A stretch of DNA of 64,000 bases from an uncultured Dokdonia sp. (lineage in GTDB: Bacteria > Bacteroidota > Bacteroidia > Flavobacteriales > Flavobacteriaceae), in contig NZ_CANMDS010000002.1 of NCBI RefSeq assembly GCF_947496725.1, positions 124,001-188,000 on the forward strand. Reading direction: 5' to 3'. The position numbers and the translations under genes were made by a program. The notes under the pieces were generated by a model. That model was not told where the DNA came from. It saw nothing but the letters and a program-made list of their open reading frames with translations, and did no database searches. Shown piece by piece: positions 50,409 through 60,278 of this stretch; position 1 is the first letter of the stretch; each line of letters starts with the position of its first letter.

Positions 50409-51842
50409 TTGAACAACCTACAACAAAAAATATCATTTATACTTCTTGTATTTATTTCCACCCTTGCTGCTCACTCCCAAAAAGTAGCAGATGACCTAAC
50501 GGTAACTTCATTTGAATTTATAAGAGACGTAGAAAATAAAATATCTAGTAGCACACTACTCAAAGAAGAGTTTAAGCCCATAGATGAAAAAGACCTAAAC
50601 TGGGGAAGCGAAAACGGATGGTACTGGTTTAAAATCACGCTAGATCTTAAAGAAAGTGAAGAGGGTGTCTACCACTTCAAAGTACCTTCTATACACATTA
50701 AAAGTTTCTCTCTGTTTCAACACTCAAATGATTCTATAAAATACCTAGGCACTTCTGGAAATGACATTCATATTATAGAAAAACCAGAACTTGAGAGGCT
50801 TACCAGTGTCCCTGCAAAATTTAACAAGGGAGAAAACACATTTTATATACAAACTTTTTTCTGGCACGAGGCTTACTTCCCTCTTACCGTTGTAGATAAT
50901 ATCACATACCAGCGCAACAATATATCTACGCTTGCCTTTTCTGGTAGTTATTTTGGGTTTGCCCTTCTGGTAATCATCTTGAATCTATTTATGTATTTCA
51001 CCTTTAATGAGAAGGTATATTTATATTATGTTTATTTTCTGTTTGCCACCTCTGCAAGCATCTTTTATGATGATGGCTTTTTCTCCTATTTCTTTCCGGG
51101 GATTATTAAATATTATGACTTTATAGAGATGCTTTTACACTGGCTATGTGGTGTCACAGCTGCCTTATTCAGTTTTACTTTTTTAAGAATAAACTCTGTA
51201 ATGCCACACATAAAAAAGTGGTTTTATATCGCTCTATTTATAGCTGCAGGACTATATACAGGGAGCTTGTTACTTGATAATTTCTATCTTTTTAGATCTG
51301 CTGGTTATTTGATGTCTTCTCTACTTATAGGCTGCTGGTTATTATGCTGGTATATCGCTACAAAATACAGTTATGCCTATATACTTGTAATAGCATACCT
51401 TATACTACTGTTTTCTTCCATAGGCCACTTTGCATTGCGAGTAACGGGGTATCAATTTATTGAGATTACTTCAAATCAAGTAAAATTTGGTGGTATTATA
51501 GAAATGCTCATTCTAGGCACAGCACTATTATATCGCTTTAAATTTATAAAAAGAGAAAACCACGACATACGTAACCAGCTAGAGCACTACGTAAGAGAGT
51601 TACAAAATGTAGCCTCCTCAAAAGAGCAAACACTCCAAGAGAGTGTGGATCAAATAAGTACAAGTCACAATCTTTCTAAGCGCGAGACCGAAGTACTCTT
51701 AGAGCTCTCTAAAGGCTACACAAATAAACAAATAGGAGAAGCGTTACACATCTCTATAGCCACGGTAAAATTTCACACCAGTAATATTTATGCAAAACTA
51801 GATGTTTCTAATAGGTTAGAAGTAATTGAGAAGGTAACCTAA
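50409..51842 (+). CDS. 7TM membrane-tethered LuxR-type transcription regulator
   Basis: A 477-residue protein starting at TTG. It has a signal peptide, then a 7TMR-DISM extracellular beta domain at about 30-175 (GWYWFKITLDLKE, YHFKVPSIHIKSFSLFQ). Seven hydrophobic helices at about 180-375 follow (7TMR-DISM core), then a short coiled coil, and a LuxR/GerE HTH at about 415-477 (LSKRETEVLLELSKGYTNKQ, IGEALHISIATVKFHTSNIYAKL). The DNA-binding domain is fused directly to a membrane receptor with no kinase in between, so it would act as a one-component receptor at the membrane or after proteolysis. The ligand is unknown. Confidence 0.88.
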   Translation: MNNLQQKISFILLVFISTLAAHSQKVADDLTVTSFEFIRDVENKISSSTLLKEEFKPIDEKDLNWGSENGWYWFKITLDLKESEEGVYHFKVPSIHIKSFSLFQHSNDSIKYLGTSGNDIHIIEKPELERLTSVPAKFNKGENTFYIQTFFWHEAYFPLTVVDNITYQRNNISTLAFSGSYFGFALLVIILNLFMYFTFNEKVYLYYVYFLFATSASIFYDDGFFSYFFPGIIKYYDFIEMLLHWLCGVTAALFSFTFLRINSVMPHIKKWFYIALFIAAGLYTGSLLLDNFYLFRSAGYLMSSLLIGCWLLCWYIATKYSYAYILVIAYLILLFSSIGHFALRVTGYQFIEITSNQVKFGGIIEMLILGTALLYRFKFIKRENHDIRNQLEHYVRELQNVASSKEQTLQESVDQISTSHNLSKRETEVLLELSKGYTNKQIGEALHISIATVKFHTSNIYAKLDVSNRLEVIEKVT

Positions 51843-51850
51843 TATGTTTA

Positions 51851-51866
51851 CGCTTTCGCGAAAGCG
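51851..51866. repeat. Repeated palindrome after the 7TM-LuxR stop
   Basis: Core of a 20-bp copy (51849-51868), 8 bp after the stop codon. Confidence 0.95.
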
Positions 51867-51973
51867 TACTCACACCCTCTACAAAGTTACCTACCATCTT
51901 GTGTATATCTTAGTGTCGCATCACCAGTATTACATCATATGATTTCCTAATTTAGCCAAAAGCTTTTCTCACA

Positions 51974-53344
51974 ATGGCCAAAATTAAAACCACCTTTTTC
52001 TGTCAAAACTGCGGGACCCAGTATGCCAAATGGCAGGGGCAATGCAACGCCTGTAAACAATGGAACACCATCGTAGAGGAAGTAGTACAAAAAGCCGATA
52101 AGAAAGATTGGAAAAGCAGCACTACCAAAGTTTCAGGACTCACAAGAACAAGCAAGCCACTTAAAGTAGCAGACATCTCTACCGCCTCTGAGGCGCGTAT
52201 GAATACAAAAAACGGCGAGCTTAACCGTGTGCTGGGTGGTGGGCTTGTACCAGGGTCGCTTACACTCTTGGGTGGAGAACCAGGCATAGGGAAAAGTACA
52301 CTGCTGTTACAAATAAGTCTTGCTCTACCTTATAAAACACTATATGTTTCTGGTGAAGAAAGCCAACAACAAATAAAAATGCGTGCAGAGCGCATACACC
52401 CAGAAAGTGATCAGTGCTACATTCTCACTGAGACAAAAACCCAAAACATCTTTAGACACGTAGAGGAGGTACAGCCAGATATCGTGATTATAGACTCTAT
52501 ACAAACACTACACTCAGATCATATAGAGAGTACAGCAGGCAGTATTTCTCAAATACGAGAAACCACATCAGAGCTTATACGCTTTGCAAAAGAGACAGCA
52601 ACACCAGTGATTCTTATAGGTCACATCACAAAAGATGGCAATATAGCTGGGCCCAAGATACTGGAGCATATGGTAGATACTGTCCTACAGTTTGAGGGAG
52701 ACCGCAACCACGTGTATCGCATACTTAGAGCACACAAAAACAGATTTGGGAGTACCAGCGAGCTTGGTATTTATGAGATGCAAGGCTCAGGCCTTAGGGA
52801 GGTAAGTAACCCTAGCGAGATACTCATATCAAAAAATGATGAGGAATTAAGCGGTACAGCCATTGCCACAACAATGGAAGGAATGCGACCACTTATGATA
52901 GAGATACAAGCACTTGTGAGCACCGCAGTATATGGAACACCACAGCGTAGCTCTACAGGCTATAATGTAAAGAGGCTCAATATGCTTCTAGCCGTACTTG
53001 AAAAACGAGCTGGATTTAAACTAGGTGCAAAAGATGTGTTTCTTAACGTGACAGGAGGCATCTCTGTAGATGACCCTGCGATAGATCTTGCCGTGGTAGC
53101 GGCCGTATTATCAAGTAATGTAGATATCCCTGTAGATAAGGCAATGTGCTTTGCTGCAGAGATTGGGCTTGCAGGAGAGGTAAGACCCGTAAACCGCATA
53201 GAACAACGCATTCTGGAAGCAGAGAAGCTAGGTTTTACCAGTATTATTATTTCAAAATACTGTAAAATACCAGATAACACCTATCATATAAATGTGATAA
53301 AAGTGGCCAAGGTGCACGATGTAGTGAGACACTTATTTGGGTAA
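51974..53344 (+). CDS. radA: DNA repair protein RadA
   Basis: A 456-residue RecA-like branch-migration helicase. The N-terminal C4 zinc finger is FFCQNCGTQYAKWQGQCNAC. The Walker A is GGEPGIGKSTLLLQISL near residue 97, Walker B is IVIIDSIQTLHS, and the RadA-specific KNRFG motif lies at about 255. The C-terminal Lon-protease-like domain (DVFLNVTGGISVDDPAIDLAV) lacks a catalytic Ser-Lys dyad, as usual. It processes recombination intermediates with RecA. Confidence 0.96.
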   Translation: MAKIKTTFFCQNCGTQYAKWQGQCNACKQWNTIVEEVVQKADKKDWKSSTTKVSGLTRTSKPLKVADISTASEARMNTKNGELNRVLGGGLVPGSLTLLGGEPGIGKSTLLLQISLALPYKTLYVSGEESQQQIKMRAERIHPESDQCYILTETKTQNIFRHVEEVQPDIVIIDSIQTLHSDHIESTAGSISQIRETTSELIRFAKETATPVILIGHITKDGNIAGPKILEHMVDTVLQFEGDRNHVYRILRAHKNRFGSTSELGIYEMQGSGLREVSNPSEILISKNDEELSGTAIATTMEGMRPLMIEIQALVSTAVYGTPQRSSTGYNVKRLNMLLAVLEKRAGFKLGAKDVFLNVTGGISVDDPAIDLAVVAAVLSSNVDIPVDKAMCFAAEIGLAGEVRPVNRIEQRILEAEKLGFTSIIISKYCKIPDNTYHINVIKVAKVHDVVRHLFG

Positions 53345-53347
53345 TTA

Positions 53348-53363
53348 CGCTTTCGCGAAAGCG
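53348..53363. repeat. Repeated palindrome after the radA stop
   Basis: Core of a 20-bp copy (53346-53365), 3 bp after the radA stop. Confidence 0.95.
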
Positions 53364-53364
53364 T

Positions 53365-53390
53365 AAAAAAAACGCCACCCTAGGGTAGCG
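53365..53390 (-). terminator. Rho-independent terminator of the aldo/keto reductase transcript
   Basis: On the minus strand CGCTACCC-TA-GGGTGGCG (one G-U pair) followed by T8, 25 bp after the reductase stop. Confidence 0.8.
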
Positions 53391-53415
53391 CTTCTTGATA
53401 ATATGTACAATAGAC

Positions 53416-54453
53416 TTATGGTGCAGGGTTTGGTATTGCCTCGTGTACCTCATCTATAGCCTTAAGAACCTCTTCAGAAAGGGAAACAGATGCACTGCCT
53501 ATGTTTTCTTTAAGCTGTTTCATACTGGTCGCCCCTATAATATTTGCCGTAACAAATGGCCTATCGTTTACAAAGGCAAGCGCCATTTGTGCAAGGCTTA
53601 AACCGTGACTATCTGCAATTGCTTTATAACGTCTTGTAGCCTCAAATGAGTTATCACTATGATAACGACTGTAGTTAGGAAACAAAGTAACACGCGCATC
53701 TTCTGGATAACCATCAAGATATTTACCTGTAAGTTGCCCAAAACCAAGAGGTGAGTATGGTAGTAAGCCTAACCCCTCTCTATGTAACACTTCTGTAAGA
53801 CCTACCTCGTCTGTGCGATTAAGTAAGCTATATGGGTTTTGTACAGTTACGGCTCTAGGTGCTCCTTTACGAGCTTCTTCCATAAATCGCATTGTCCCAA
53901 ACGGCCCTTCGTTTGATAGACCAATATGCCTAATTTTACCCTGCTTTACGTAAGTGTCGAGACTTTCTAAAATAGTTGCAATATTATCTTCCCACTGCTC
54001 GCTGCTGTCGTGCTTGTAACCTCGTTGCCCAAAGTAATTTGTATTGCGCTCAGGCCAGTGTAATTGATAAATATCTAGGTAATCTGTTTGTAGTCTTTTT
54101 AAACTCTTGTGTAAAGCATCTTCTAGTGCTTCTTTTGAAAAACCTAGGTTATCTCTTATAGGTTTAAAAGTAGGACTAGGACCCGTAATTTTTGATGCCA
54201 GCACAATCTTATCACGATTATTATTTTTTGCAAGCCAAGTCCCAATAATAGTCTCTGTAGATCCTTGATTTTCGGGTTTGAAAGGGACACTATACATCTC
54301 TGCAGTATCAATGAAGTTTACTCCATTATCAAGCGCATAGCTCATTTGCTCGTGTCCTTCTGCCTCAGTATTTTGACGTCCCCACGTCATAGAGCCTAGG
54401 CATATTTTTGATACTTCTATATCTGTATGCGGTATTTTATTGTATTGCATCAC
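53416..54453 (-). CDS. Aldo/keto reductase (Tas-like)
   Basis: A 345-residue TIM-barrel oxidoreductase. Catalytic residues are Asp/Tyr in NFIDTAEMYSVPF near residue 55, Lys in IVLASKITGP near 90 and His in LDIYQLHWPERNTNYFGQRG near 130. NADPH site GATSMKQLKENIGSA. The pattern FGQRG and WPERNTN is that of the Tas subfamily. The physiological substrate is unknown. It follows the RDD-family gene by eight bases. Confidence 0.88.
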   Translation of the reverse strand: MMQYNKIPHTDIEVSKICLGSMTWGRQNTEAEGHEQMSYALDNGVNFIDTAEMYSVPFKPENQGSTETIIGTWLAKNNNRDKIVLASKITGPSPTFKPIRDNLGFSKEALEDALHKSLKRLQTDYLDIYQLHWPERNTNYFGQRGYKHDSSEQWEDNIATILESLDTYVKQGKIRHIGLSNEGPFGTMRFMEEARKGAPRAVTVQNPYSLLNRTDEVGLTEVLHREGLGLLPYSPLGFGQLTGKYLDGYPEDARVTLFPNYSRYHSDNSFEATRRYKAIADSHGLSLAQMALAFVNDRPFVTANIIGATSMKQLKENIGSASVSLSEEVLKAIDEVHEAIPNPAP

Positions 54454-54461
54454 TTCTTTTT

Positions 54462-54911
54462 TTACTTAACAATTGAATTTTTAATAGGTGTAATATCACT
54501 TGCCTTGACAACTATTGTATTAGCCCAGATATCACCCAACCTCTGCCTCTTATCAGTATTATTTATTGTTATAATCGCAATTAAACCAAACATAAACATA
54601 TCTATTGGATCTAATAAATGCCTTTTTAAAGACTCTATAAACGTGAGATTTCTAATCTTCAGATTTGCCGGTAATACTTTCAATCCCATTATAGAGTTTC
54701 CAAGTGTACCTCCTAATAATGATTCAAAAACAACGGTGAGAATCAACCATCCCGTAACTGGTATTAACGCCGGCAATCCATTGAGATGATATGTTCCCTC
54801 TACATCAGGAGTGCCAAAAGCAAATATCAATAGAAAGGTTAAAGAATAAATTATAGCATAATCTATAAATCCCGCTAAGAATCTACGTTTGAGATTAGTT
54901 TTATAAATCAT
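54462..54911 (-). CDS. RDD family membrane protein
   Basis: A 149-residue protein with three hydrophobic segments (about 12-32, 42-64, 108-125). It carries the RDD pattern: KRRFLAGFIDYAIIYSL at the N terminus, GTLGNSIMGLKVLPANLK in the middle and DKRQRLGDIWANTIVV at the end. Family members may transport small solutes; the role here is unknown. It is flanked by an OmpA-like gene (three bases upstream) and the aldo/keto reductase. Confidence 0.85.
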   Translation of the reverse strand: MIYKTNLKRRFLAGFIDYAIIYSLTFLLIFAFGTPDVEGTYHLNGLPALIPVTGWLILTVVFESLLGGTLGNSIMGLKVLPANLKIRNLTFIESLKRHLLDPIDMFMFGLIAIITINNTDKRQRLGDIWANTIVVKASDITPIKNSIVK

Positions 54912-54913
54912 TT

Positions 54914-55894
54914 TTAATCTATCTCTTGTAACAAAGCCTTTACCTCATCAAGTTTTGGTGTAAGGATTACTTCTATTCTTCTGTTTTTGGCTTTATTTTC
55001 TGGCGTGTCATTTTCGGCTACGGGAGCATATTCTCCTCTACCTGCTGCTGTAAGATTTTTGGGATCTATTCTTTTATTCTGGCGTAGTATGTTTACAATA
55101 GATGTTGCTCTCTTTGCACTAAGGTCCCAGTTACCCTGTAGGTTACCACTTCCTCCATAAGGCACATTATCTGTATGTCCTTCTATAAGCACGGCAATCT
55201 CTGGGTTATCTGCAAGTACACTACCTAGTTGCTTTACTGCCTTCGTTCCATTTGTACCCACGGTCCAGCTACCAGAGTCAAAAAGAAGCTTGTTTTCAAG
55301 TGAGACATATACCTTTCCATCTCGTTGCTCTACAGTAAGGCCTTTACCTTCAAAATCTGTGAGCGCTTTAGATATCGCATCTTTAAGACCTCTCATTTTT
55401 GCATCTTTTGCCGCAATAAGACCTTCTAGCTCATCTACTCTCGCAGACCTATCTGCTAGATCTTTTTGTAATCGTTCTAGTCGCTTACGCTCTGCCTCAA
55501 GCGCTGCTGTTTTTTCGGCAAGGTCATTTTGTTTTGATTCTAGCTCTGCGAGCAGTTGTCTGTTTTTCTTTGAGTTTTCTGCTATTGAGGCACTGCTGTT
55601 AGTCTCTAGGGCATTATAGCTGTCTTGTAATTGTGCAAGATTTGCCTTTGCCGCATCATACTCTCCACTTACCTCATTGTATTTATTAGATAGTGCATCA
55701 AGATCTACTAGAGCAAGATCGCGCTCTTCTTTAGTTTTTTCTAGAGCAGCTTTTGCTTCGGCAAGCTCCTTAGACATATTGCGGTTATCCTTTCTAAGGC
55801 GGCTATATTTTGCCTCAAGATCTTTAAACTTTTTTGCAGGTACACAAGATACTAGCGCACTCACAGCCAGAAGGCATATCAGTATTTTTTTCAT
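54914..55894 (-). CDS. OmpA/MotB-family peptidoglycan-binding lipoprotein with coiled coil
   Basis: A 326-residue protein. The lipoprotein signal MKKILICLLAVSALVSCVPAKK has the acylated cysteine near residue 17. A long heptad coiled coil (about 22-180, EAKYSRLRKDNRNMSKEL) leads to a C-terminal OmpA/MotB domain (IAVLIEGHTDNVPYGGSGN, LSAKRATSIVNILR, GRGEYAPVAENDTPENKAKN, RRIEVILTP) that binds peptidoglycan. It probably links outer membrane and cell wall. It heads the transcript OmpA-RDD-aldo/keto reductase. Confidence 0.92.
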   Translation of the reverse strand: MKKILICLLAVSALVSCVPAKKFKDLEAKYSRLRKDNRNMSKELAEAKAALEKTKEERDLALVDLDALSNKYNEVSGEYDAAKANLAQLQDSYNALETNSSASIAENSKKNRQLLAELESKQNDLAEKTAALEAERKRLERLQKDLADRSARVDELEGLIAAKDAKMRGLKDAISKALTDFEGKGLTVEQRDGKVYVSLENKLLFDSGSWTVGTNGTKAVKQLGSVLADNPEIAVLIEGHTDNVPYGGSGNLQGNWDLSAKRATSIVNILRQNKRIDPKNLTAAGRGEYAPVAENDTPENKAKNRRIEVILTPKLDEVKALLQEID

Positions 55895-55931
55895 TTTATA
55901 ACTTTATTTTTTGTGTGAAATTTAGTGATCT

Positions 55932-56696
55932 TTATGATAAGTCAAGCTCTACCATATGAGGGCAGTGATCACTATGTTTTGCATCAGAGAGTATGATTGC
56001 TCGTGATATTTTATCTTTAAGAGGTTCACTCACCATATTATAATCTATACGCCAGCCCTTATTGTTTGCCCTAGCATTTGCTCTATAACTCCACCAGGTA
56101 TAGTTATCTGGTTCTTTATTAAGATGGCGAAAAGAATCTATAAAGCCGCTCTCCATAAAATTACCTATCCACTCGCGCTCTACAGGTAAAAAGCCACTTA
56201 CCTTCTTATTACGCACAGGGTCGTGTATATCTATAGCCTCGTGACAAATATTATAATCTCCACCTATCACAAGATTAGGTTTATCTTGCTTGAGCTCATT
56301 TACATAATCTTGTAGTAAATCCATATATTCCAGCTTGTGCTCAAGACGGGCACTATTAGTACCAGAAGGCAGGTACATACTCATCACAGACACGTCATCA
56401 AAATCTACACGTATGTTGCGCCCCTCAAAATCCATAGAGGCGATACCAGTACCATATTCTATATGCTTAGGTGTTTTTTTAGTAAGTACGGCTACACCGC
56501 TATATCCTTTCTTTTGCGCACTAAACCAGTAGTGCTCGTATCCCAGTTCTTCAAAAACGGCAACATCTACCTGGTCTGGTGTAGCTTTAGTTTCTTGTAA
56601 CAAGACCACATCTGGATCTGTTTGCTTAAGCCAGAGTGCAAAATCTTTGCGCAATGCTGCACGAATTCCGTTTACATTATAAGATACTATTTTCAT
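55932..56696 (-). CDS. xth: Exodeoxyribonuclease III / AP endonuclease
   Basis: A 254-residue exonuclease-endonuclease-phosphatase enzyme for abasic-site repair. Catalytic residues are visible in MKIVSYNVNGIRAAL (Asn), VVLLQETKA (Glu), SVMSMYLPSGTN, VIGGDYNICHEAIDIHDP (Asp/Asn) and the final SDHCPHMVEL (Asp-His). Length is typical. It lies 37 bp upstream of the OmpA-like gene on the same strand with separate upstream sequence, so co-transcription is uncertain. Confidence 0.95.
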   Translation of the reverse strand: MKIVSYNVNGIRAALRKDFALWLKQTDPDVVLLQETKATPDQVDVAVFEELGYEHYWFSAQKKGYSGVAVLTKKTPKHIEYGTGIASMDFEGRNIRVDFDDVSVMSMYLPSGTNSARLEHKLEYMDLLQDYVNELKQDKPNLVIGGDYNICHEAIDIHDPVRNKKVSGFLPVEREWIGNFMESGFIDSFRHLNKEPDNYTWWSYRANARANNKGWRIDYNMVSEPLKDKISRAIILSDAKHSDHCPHMVELDLS

Positions 56697-56814
56697 ACGT
56701 TGCTTTATTAAAGTGCTAAGTTATAAATTAGGTTTTTTCACTCCTCTTAAAAACCTTATAAAGTTTACCTTTACGAGTAGGCACTATTAAGCCTAGTATG
56801 GAGTTTTACTATAA

Positions 56815-59800
56815 ATGCGGTTATTTTACGTCATCATATGTTTTCTATTTACCAGCACGCTACTGGCTCAACAAACTCGTACAGTAAAAGTTGCGACTAG
56901 AGATACTATTGTAATAGACTCTGTAAGTATTAATCCATCCCTTTTTAGTATAAAATCACTCACAGGCAAAACAGTAGACAGTTCTCTTTACACTATAGAT
57001 TATGCTAAGAGTATTCTTTCGCTTAAAGCGAAAAAAACCACACTCCCAGACAGTCTAGAGATTACATACAAACTGTATCCAGATTTTCTCACTCGGCGCT
57101 ACTCAAAATTTGATAAAAGTCAAATCGTAGAAAGCACTGGCGCCCTAGATAAACTTGTAAGCCTTGGTGTTGATAAAAGAAAAAATAGCGCTCAGCCCTT
57201 CTCTGGTCTTAACGTGAGCGGAAGCATTTTAAGAGGAGTCGCCGTGGGTAATAGTCAAAACAGCACACTCAACTCCGAACTAGATTTACAAATAAGTGGT
57301 AAGCTTAGTGAGAAAGTTACTTTACGGGCTTCTTTACAAGATGCAAACATCCCAAGCCAGCAGGGAGGGTATTCTCAAAATCTGGACGAATTTGATCAAA
57401 TATTTATTGAGCTCTTTTCAGACAATTGGAATATAAGAGCAGGAGATATAAATCTTCAAAACACAGATTCCTACTTTGGGCAGTTTACAAAAAAGATTCA
57501 AGGGCTTTCATTATCAGGCACTGTTAATCACTCAGACACAAAAAGCACAGACCTTTTTGGCTCTGGTGCGCTCGTGCGTGGGGTATTTACACAAAGTACA
57601 TTTACAGGTCAAGAGGGTAATCAAGGACCTTATAAACTCACAGGACCTAATGGCGAACTTTTTGTGCTTGTGGTCTCTGGTAGCGAGACAGTATACGTAA
57701 ATGGCATCCCGCTGCAACGAGGAGAAAATGAAGATTATGTAATAGATTACAATGCTGGGGAAATACGTTTTAACGCTACATATCCCATCACAAGTGAGAT
57801 GCGTATCAATGTAGAGTATCAATTTTCTGAGCGAAGATATACTCGCGTGCTGGCTTATGCGGGGGGAAGCTTTCGCGAAAGCGATAACCTGAAAATTGCT
57901 GCTCACGTATATTCTGAAAGTGACCTAAAGAACCAACCTTTACAACAAAACCTAACCACCGAACAAGTTGCCATTCTAGAAGCCGCAGGAGATAATACTG
58001 CCGAAATGGTAGCACCCAGCGCCGTACCCGATACCTTTGACACTAATAAAATACTATACCGGCAGGTTATAATAAATGGTGTAGAGGTATTTGAGTTTAG
58101 CACAGACCCAAATGAGTCCCTTTTTCAAGTGCGATTTACTAATGTAGGTGTTAACCAGGGTGACTATGTTTTGAGTACTACAAACACATTACAACGCACT
58201 TTTGAGTACGTAGCTCCAGTAAATGGTGTGCCACAAGGGTCTTTTGCGCCAGAGGTACAATTGTTTTCACCCACATTGCTGCAACTAGGTGTTGTAAATG
58301 GTAGTTATACACCATCTGAGAAGACCACTATAAATTTTGAAGCTGCAGGGAGTAAAAATGATACTAACACATTTTCTACTCAAGATGATGGTGATAATAA
58401 CGGCTATGCTTTACACCTTGATGTAAATCAACACCTTATCAAGAAAGATAGCACAAAGCTTCTCAAAGCATTTGTAAATTGGGATTATATTCAAGAAGAC
58501 TTTGTAAATGTAGAGGGGCTTTATAATGTGGAGTTCAATCGTGATTGGAATTTGGAAAATTCGCTGGCAAACGTAAATGGGCTCTTGCTAGGTACACAAA
58601 ATTATAGTACGCTAGGCCTTGACTACACAGATGTGCAAAATGGCGCACTTACGTATACTTTTCAAAATCTACATTTTGATGGATACTATAACGGTTTGCG
58701 ACATCGTCTTTTAGGTAGATGGCAACTAGGAAGTCTAAAAACTATCGCAAACGCAAGTCTCCTGTCTACAGATGATTTACTGCTCAGAACGAACTTTACA
58801 CGAGTAAATGCACGAACTATTTATGATTTTAAAAAAGCGTGGGTAGGCGGCTCCCTACATCTAGAAGATAACTTACGTGTTGCAAAGAGTAATGACTCTA
58901 TCACACCAGATAGCCAGCGATTTAATGAGTATGCCCTCTACACAGGTGTAGGAGACAGCACAAATATTTATGTAGAAGCAGGTTTTAAATACCGTACTAA
59001 TGACAGTTTACGACTTAATAAAATAGAGCGGGTTAATACTTCACATACGTATTACCTAAAGTCACAGCTTCTTAAAAATGAAAAAACAAACTTGTCCATC
59101 TTTGTAAACTACAGAAACCTGGTATACACAGACCAGCGAGAGAGTGAAAACTCACTTAACTCACGATTGCTTTATGACCAGCGGTTTGCAAATGATATCG
59201 TTAGGTTAAATACTGTTTATGAAACAAATAGTGGCACGCAACCTCAACAAGAATTTACTTATATACAGGTAGATGAGGGACAAGGCACACACACTTGGAA
59301 TGATTATAATGGCGATGGTGTGCAAGAGCTAGATGAATTTGAGATTGCCCAGTTTCAAGATGAGGCAGATTATGTACGAGTTTTGTTACCCAATCAAGTG
59401 TTTGTACGAACGCATCAAAACAGATTAAGCCAGCAACTCACACTGCAGCCGGGCCAGTGGTCTGGACAGAAGGGTATTAAAAAATTCTTGTCACATTTTT
59501 ATAACCAGACGAGTTATATACTTGACAAAAAGGTGTTGCGCCTTTCTAACGATTTTAGTCTGAACCCATTTAACGAAGATGACAACGAGATAGGTGCCAC
59601 CATAAACTTGAGGAACACACTATTTTTTAACAGAGGTAAACAGCGGTATACTACTTCATATAGTTTTTTATCTAACACCTCAAAAACATTACTTTCTACT
59701 GGGTTGCAAGAAGGGAAATTACTCACACATCAACTTAATTTTTTACATAAGATTAAGGAGAGCTGGCTTTTTAATTTTAAAAGTAGCGTGGGAAGTACAC

Positions 59801-60240
59801 AGAGTATCGCCGAAAATTTTGTCTCTCGTAACTTTGATATTGATAATAGCGGCTTTAATCCTAAGGTGTCATACCTTTTTGGAAAGCAATCTAGGGTATC
59901 ATTGTTTTATGAATTTCAAAACAAAGAAAACCAGAGCGAGGGACAAGAAAGATTGGATCAACAAAATCTTGGCATCTCATTTGCACTAGCAGATTTTGAA
60001 AAGATATCTGTTTCGGGTGAGATGAAGTTTATAAATAATGATTTTCGCGGAAGCGCATTCAGCCCAGTCGCTTATCAAATCTTAGAAGGACTACAGCCAG
60101 GATCAAATTTTACGTGGAATGTAATCGCACAAAAAAGAATTACGAAGTTTTTAGATCTTAATGTTTCTTACTTTGGAAGAAAGAGCGAAGAAAATAGAAC
60201 AATTCATACTGGTAACATACAGATTAAAGCGTTCTTCTAA
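56815..60240 (+). CDS. Giant outer-membrane beta-barrel protein, resembling part of SprA
   Basis: A 1141-residue protein with signal peptide ending LLAQQ. The N-terminal half contains blocks such as LNVSGSILRGVAVGNSQNS, LSEKVTLRASLQDANIPSQ and EFDQIFIELFSDNWNIRAGD. They recall the gliding/T9SS protein SprA, but it is about half that length. A DYNGDGVQELDEFE calcium-like loop lies near 830. The C-terminal third alternates aromatic beta strands and ends ...IQIKAFF, as outer-membrane barrels do. Palindrome copies encode SFRESDN (57869-57882) and a variant DFRGSAF (60042-60057). The resemblance is from memory of motif style, not a search. Confidence 0.65.
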   Translation: MRLFYVIICFLFTSTLLAQQTRTVKVATRDTIVIDSVSINPSLFSIKSLTGKTVDSSLYTIDYAKSILSLKAKKTTLPDSLEITYKLYPDFLTRRYSKFDKSQIVESTGALDKLVSLGVDKRKNSAQPFSGLNVSGSILRGVAVGNSQNSTLNSELDLQISGKLSEKVTLRASLQDANIPSQQGGYSQNLDEFDQIFIELFSDNWNIRAGDINLQNTDSYFGQFTKKIQGLSLSGTVNHSDTKSTDLFGSGALVRGVFTQSTFTGQEGNQGPYKLTGPNGELFVLVVSGSETVYVNGIPLQRGENEDYVIDYNAGEIRFNATYPITSEMRINVEYQFSERRYTRVLAYAGGSFRESDNLKIAAHVYSESDLKNQPLQQNLTTEQVAILEAAGDNTAEMVAPSAVPDTFDTNKILYRQVIINGVEVFEFSTDPNESLFQVRFTNVGVNQGDYVLSTTNTLQRTFEYVAPVNGVPQGSFAPEVQLFSPTLLQLGVVNGSYTPSEKTTINFEAAGSKNDTNTFSTQDDGDNNGYALHLDVNQHLIKKDSTKLLKAFVNWDYIQEDFVNVEGLYNVEFNRDWNLENSLANVNGLLLGTQNYSTLGLDYTDVQNGALTYTFQNLHFDGYYNGLRHRLLGRWQLGSLKTIANASLLSTDDLLLRTNFTRVNARTIYDFKKAWVGGSLHLEDNLRVAKSNDSITPDSQRFNEYALYTGVGDSTNIYVEAGFKYRTNDSLRLNKIERVNTSHTYYLKSQLLKNEKTNLSIFVNYRNLVYTDQRESENSLNSRLLYDQRFANDIVRLNTVYETNSGTQPQQEFTYIQVDEGQGTHTWNDYNGDGVQELDEFEIAQFQDEADYVRVLLPNQVFVRTHQNRLSQQLTLQPGQWSGQKGIKKFLSHFYNQTSYILDKKVLRLSNDFSLNPFNEDDNEIGATINLRNTLFFNRGKQRYTTSYSFLSNTSKTLLSTGLQEGKLLTHQLNFLHKIKESWLFNFKSSVGSTQSIAENFVSRNFDIDNSGFNPKVSYLFGKQSRVSLFYEFQNKENQSEGQERLDQQNLGISFALADFEKISVSGEMKFINNDFRGSAFSPVAYQILEGLQPGSNFTWNVIAQKRITKFLDLNVSYFGRKSEENRTIHTGNIQIKAFF
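57869..57882. repeat. Palindrome copy (14-bp core intact) in the giant outer-membrane gene
   Basis: GCTTTCGCGAAAGC intact, outer arm bases differ; read as SFRES. Confidence 0.9.
60042..60057. repeat. Variant palindrome copy TTTTCGCGGAAGCGCA
   Basis: Same 16-base variant as at 29348-29363, read as DFRGSAF. Confidence 0.7.
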
Positions 60241-60278
60241 TTTTTTACGATATTTAAAGTACTAAAAACAACCTATTT

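Noticed and set aside
53346-53390. Palindrome after radA acting as its terminator
   Set aside because: No T tract follows on the plus strand; the real terminator-like stem with T8 belongs to the convergent reductase gene.
57017-57033. TTCGCT-TAA-AGCGAA stem in the giant outer-membrane gene as another copy of the palindrome
   Set aside because: The centre and spacing differ from the TTTCGCGAAA core; a short chance inverted repeat in coding sequence is the simpler reading.
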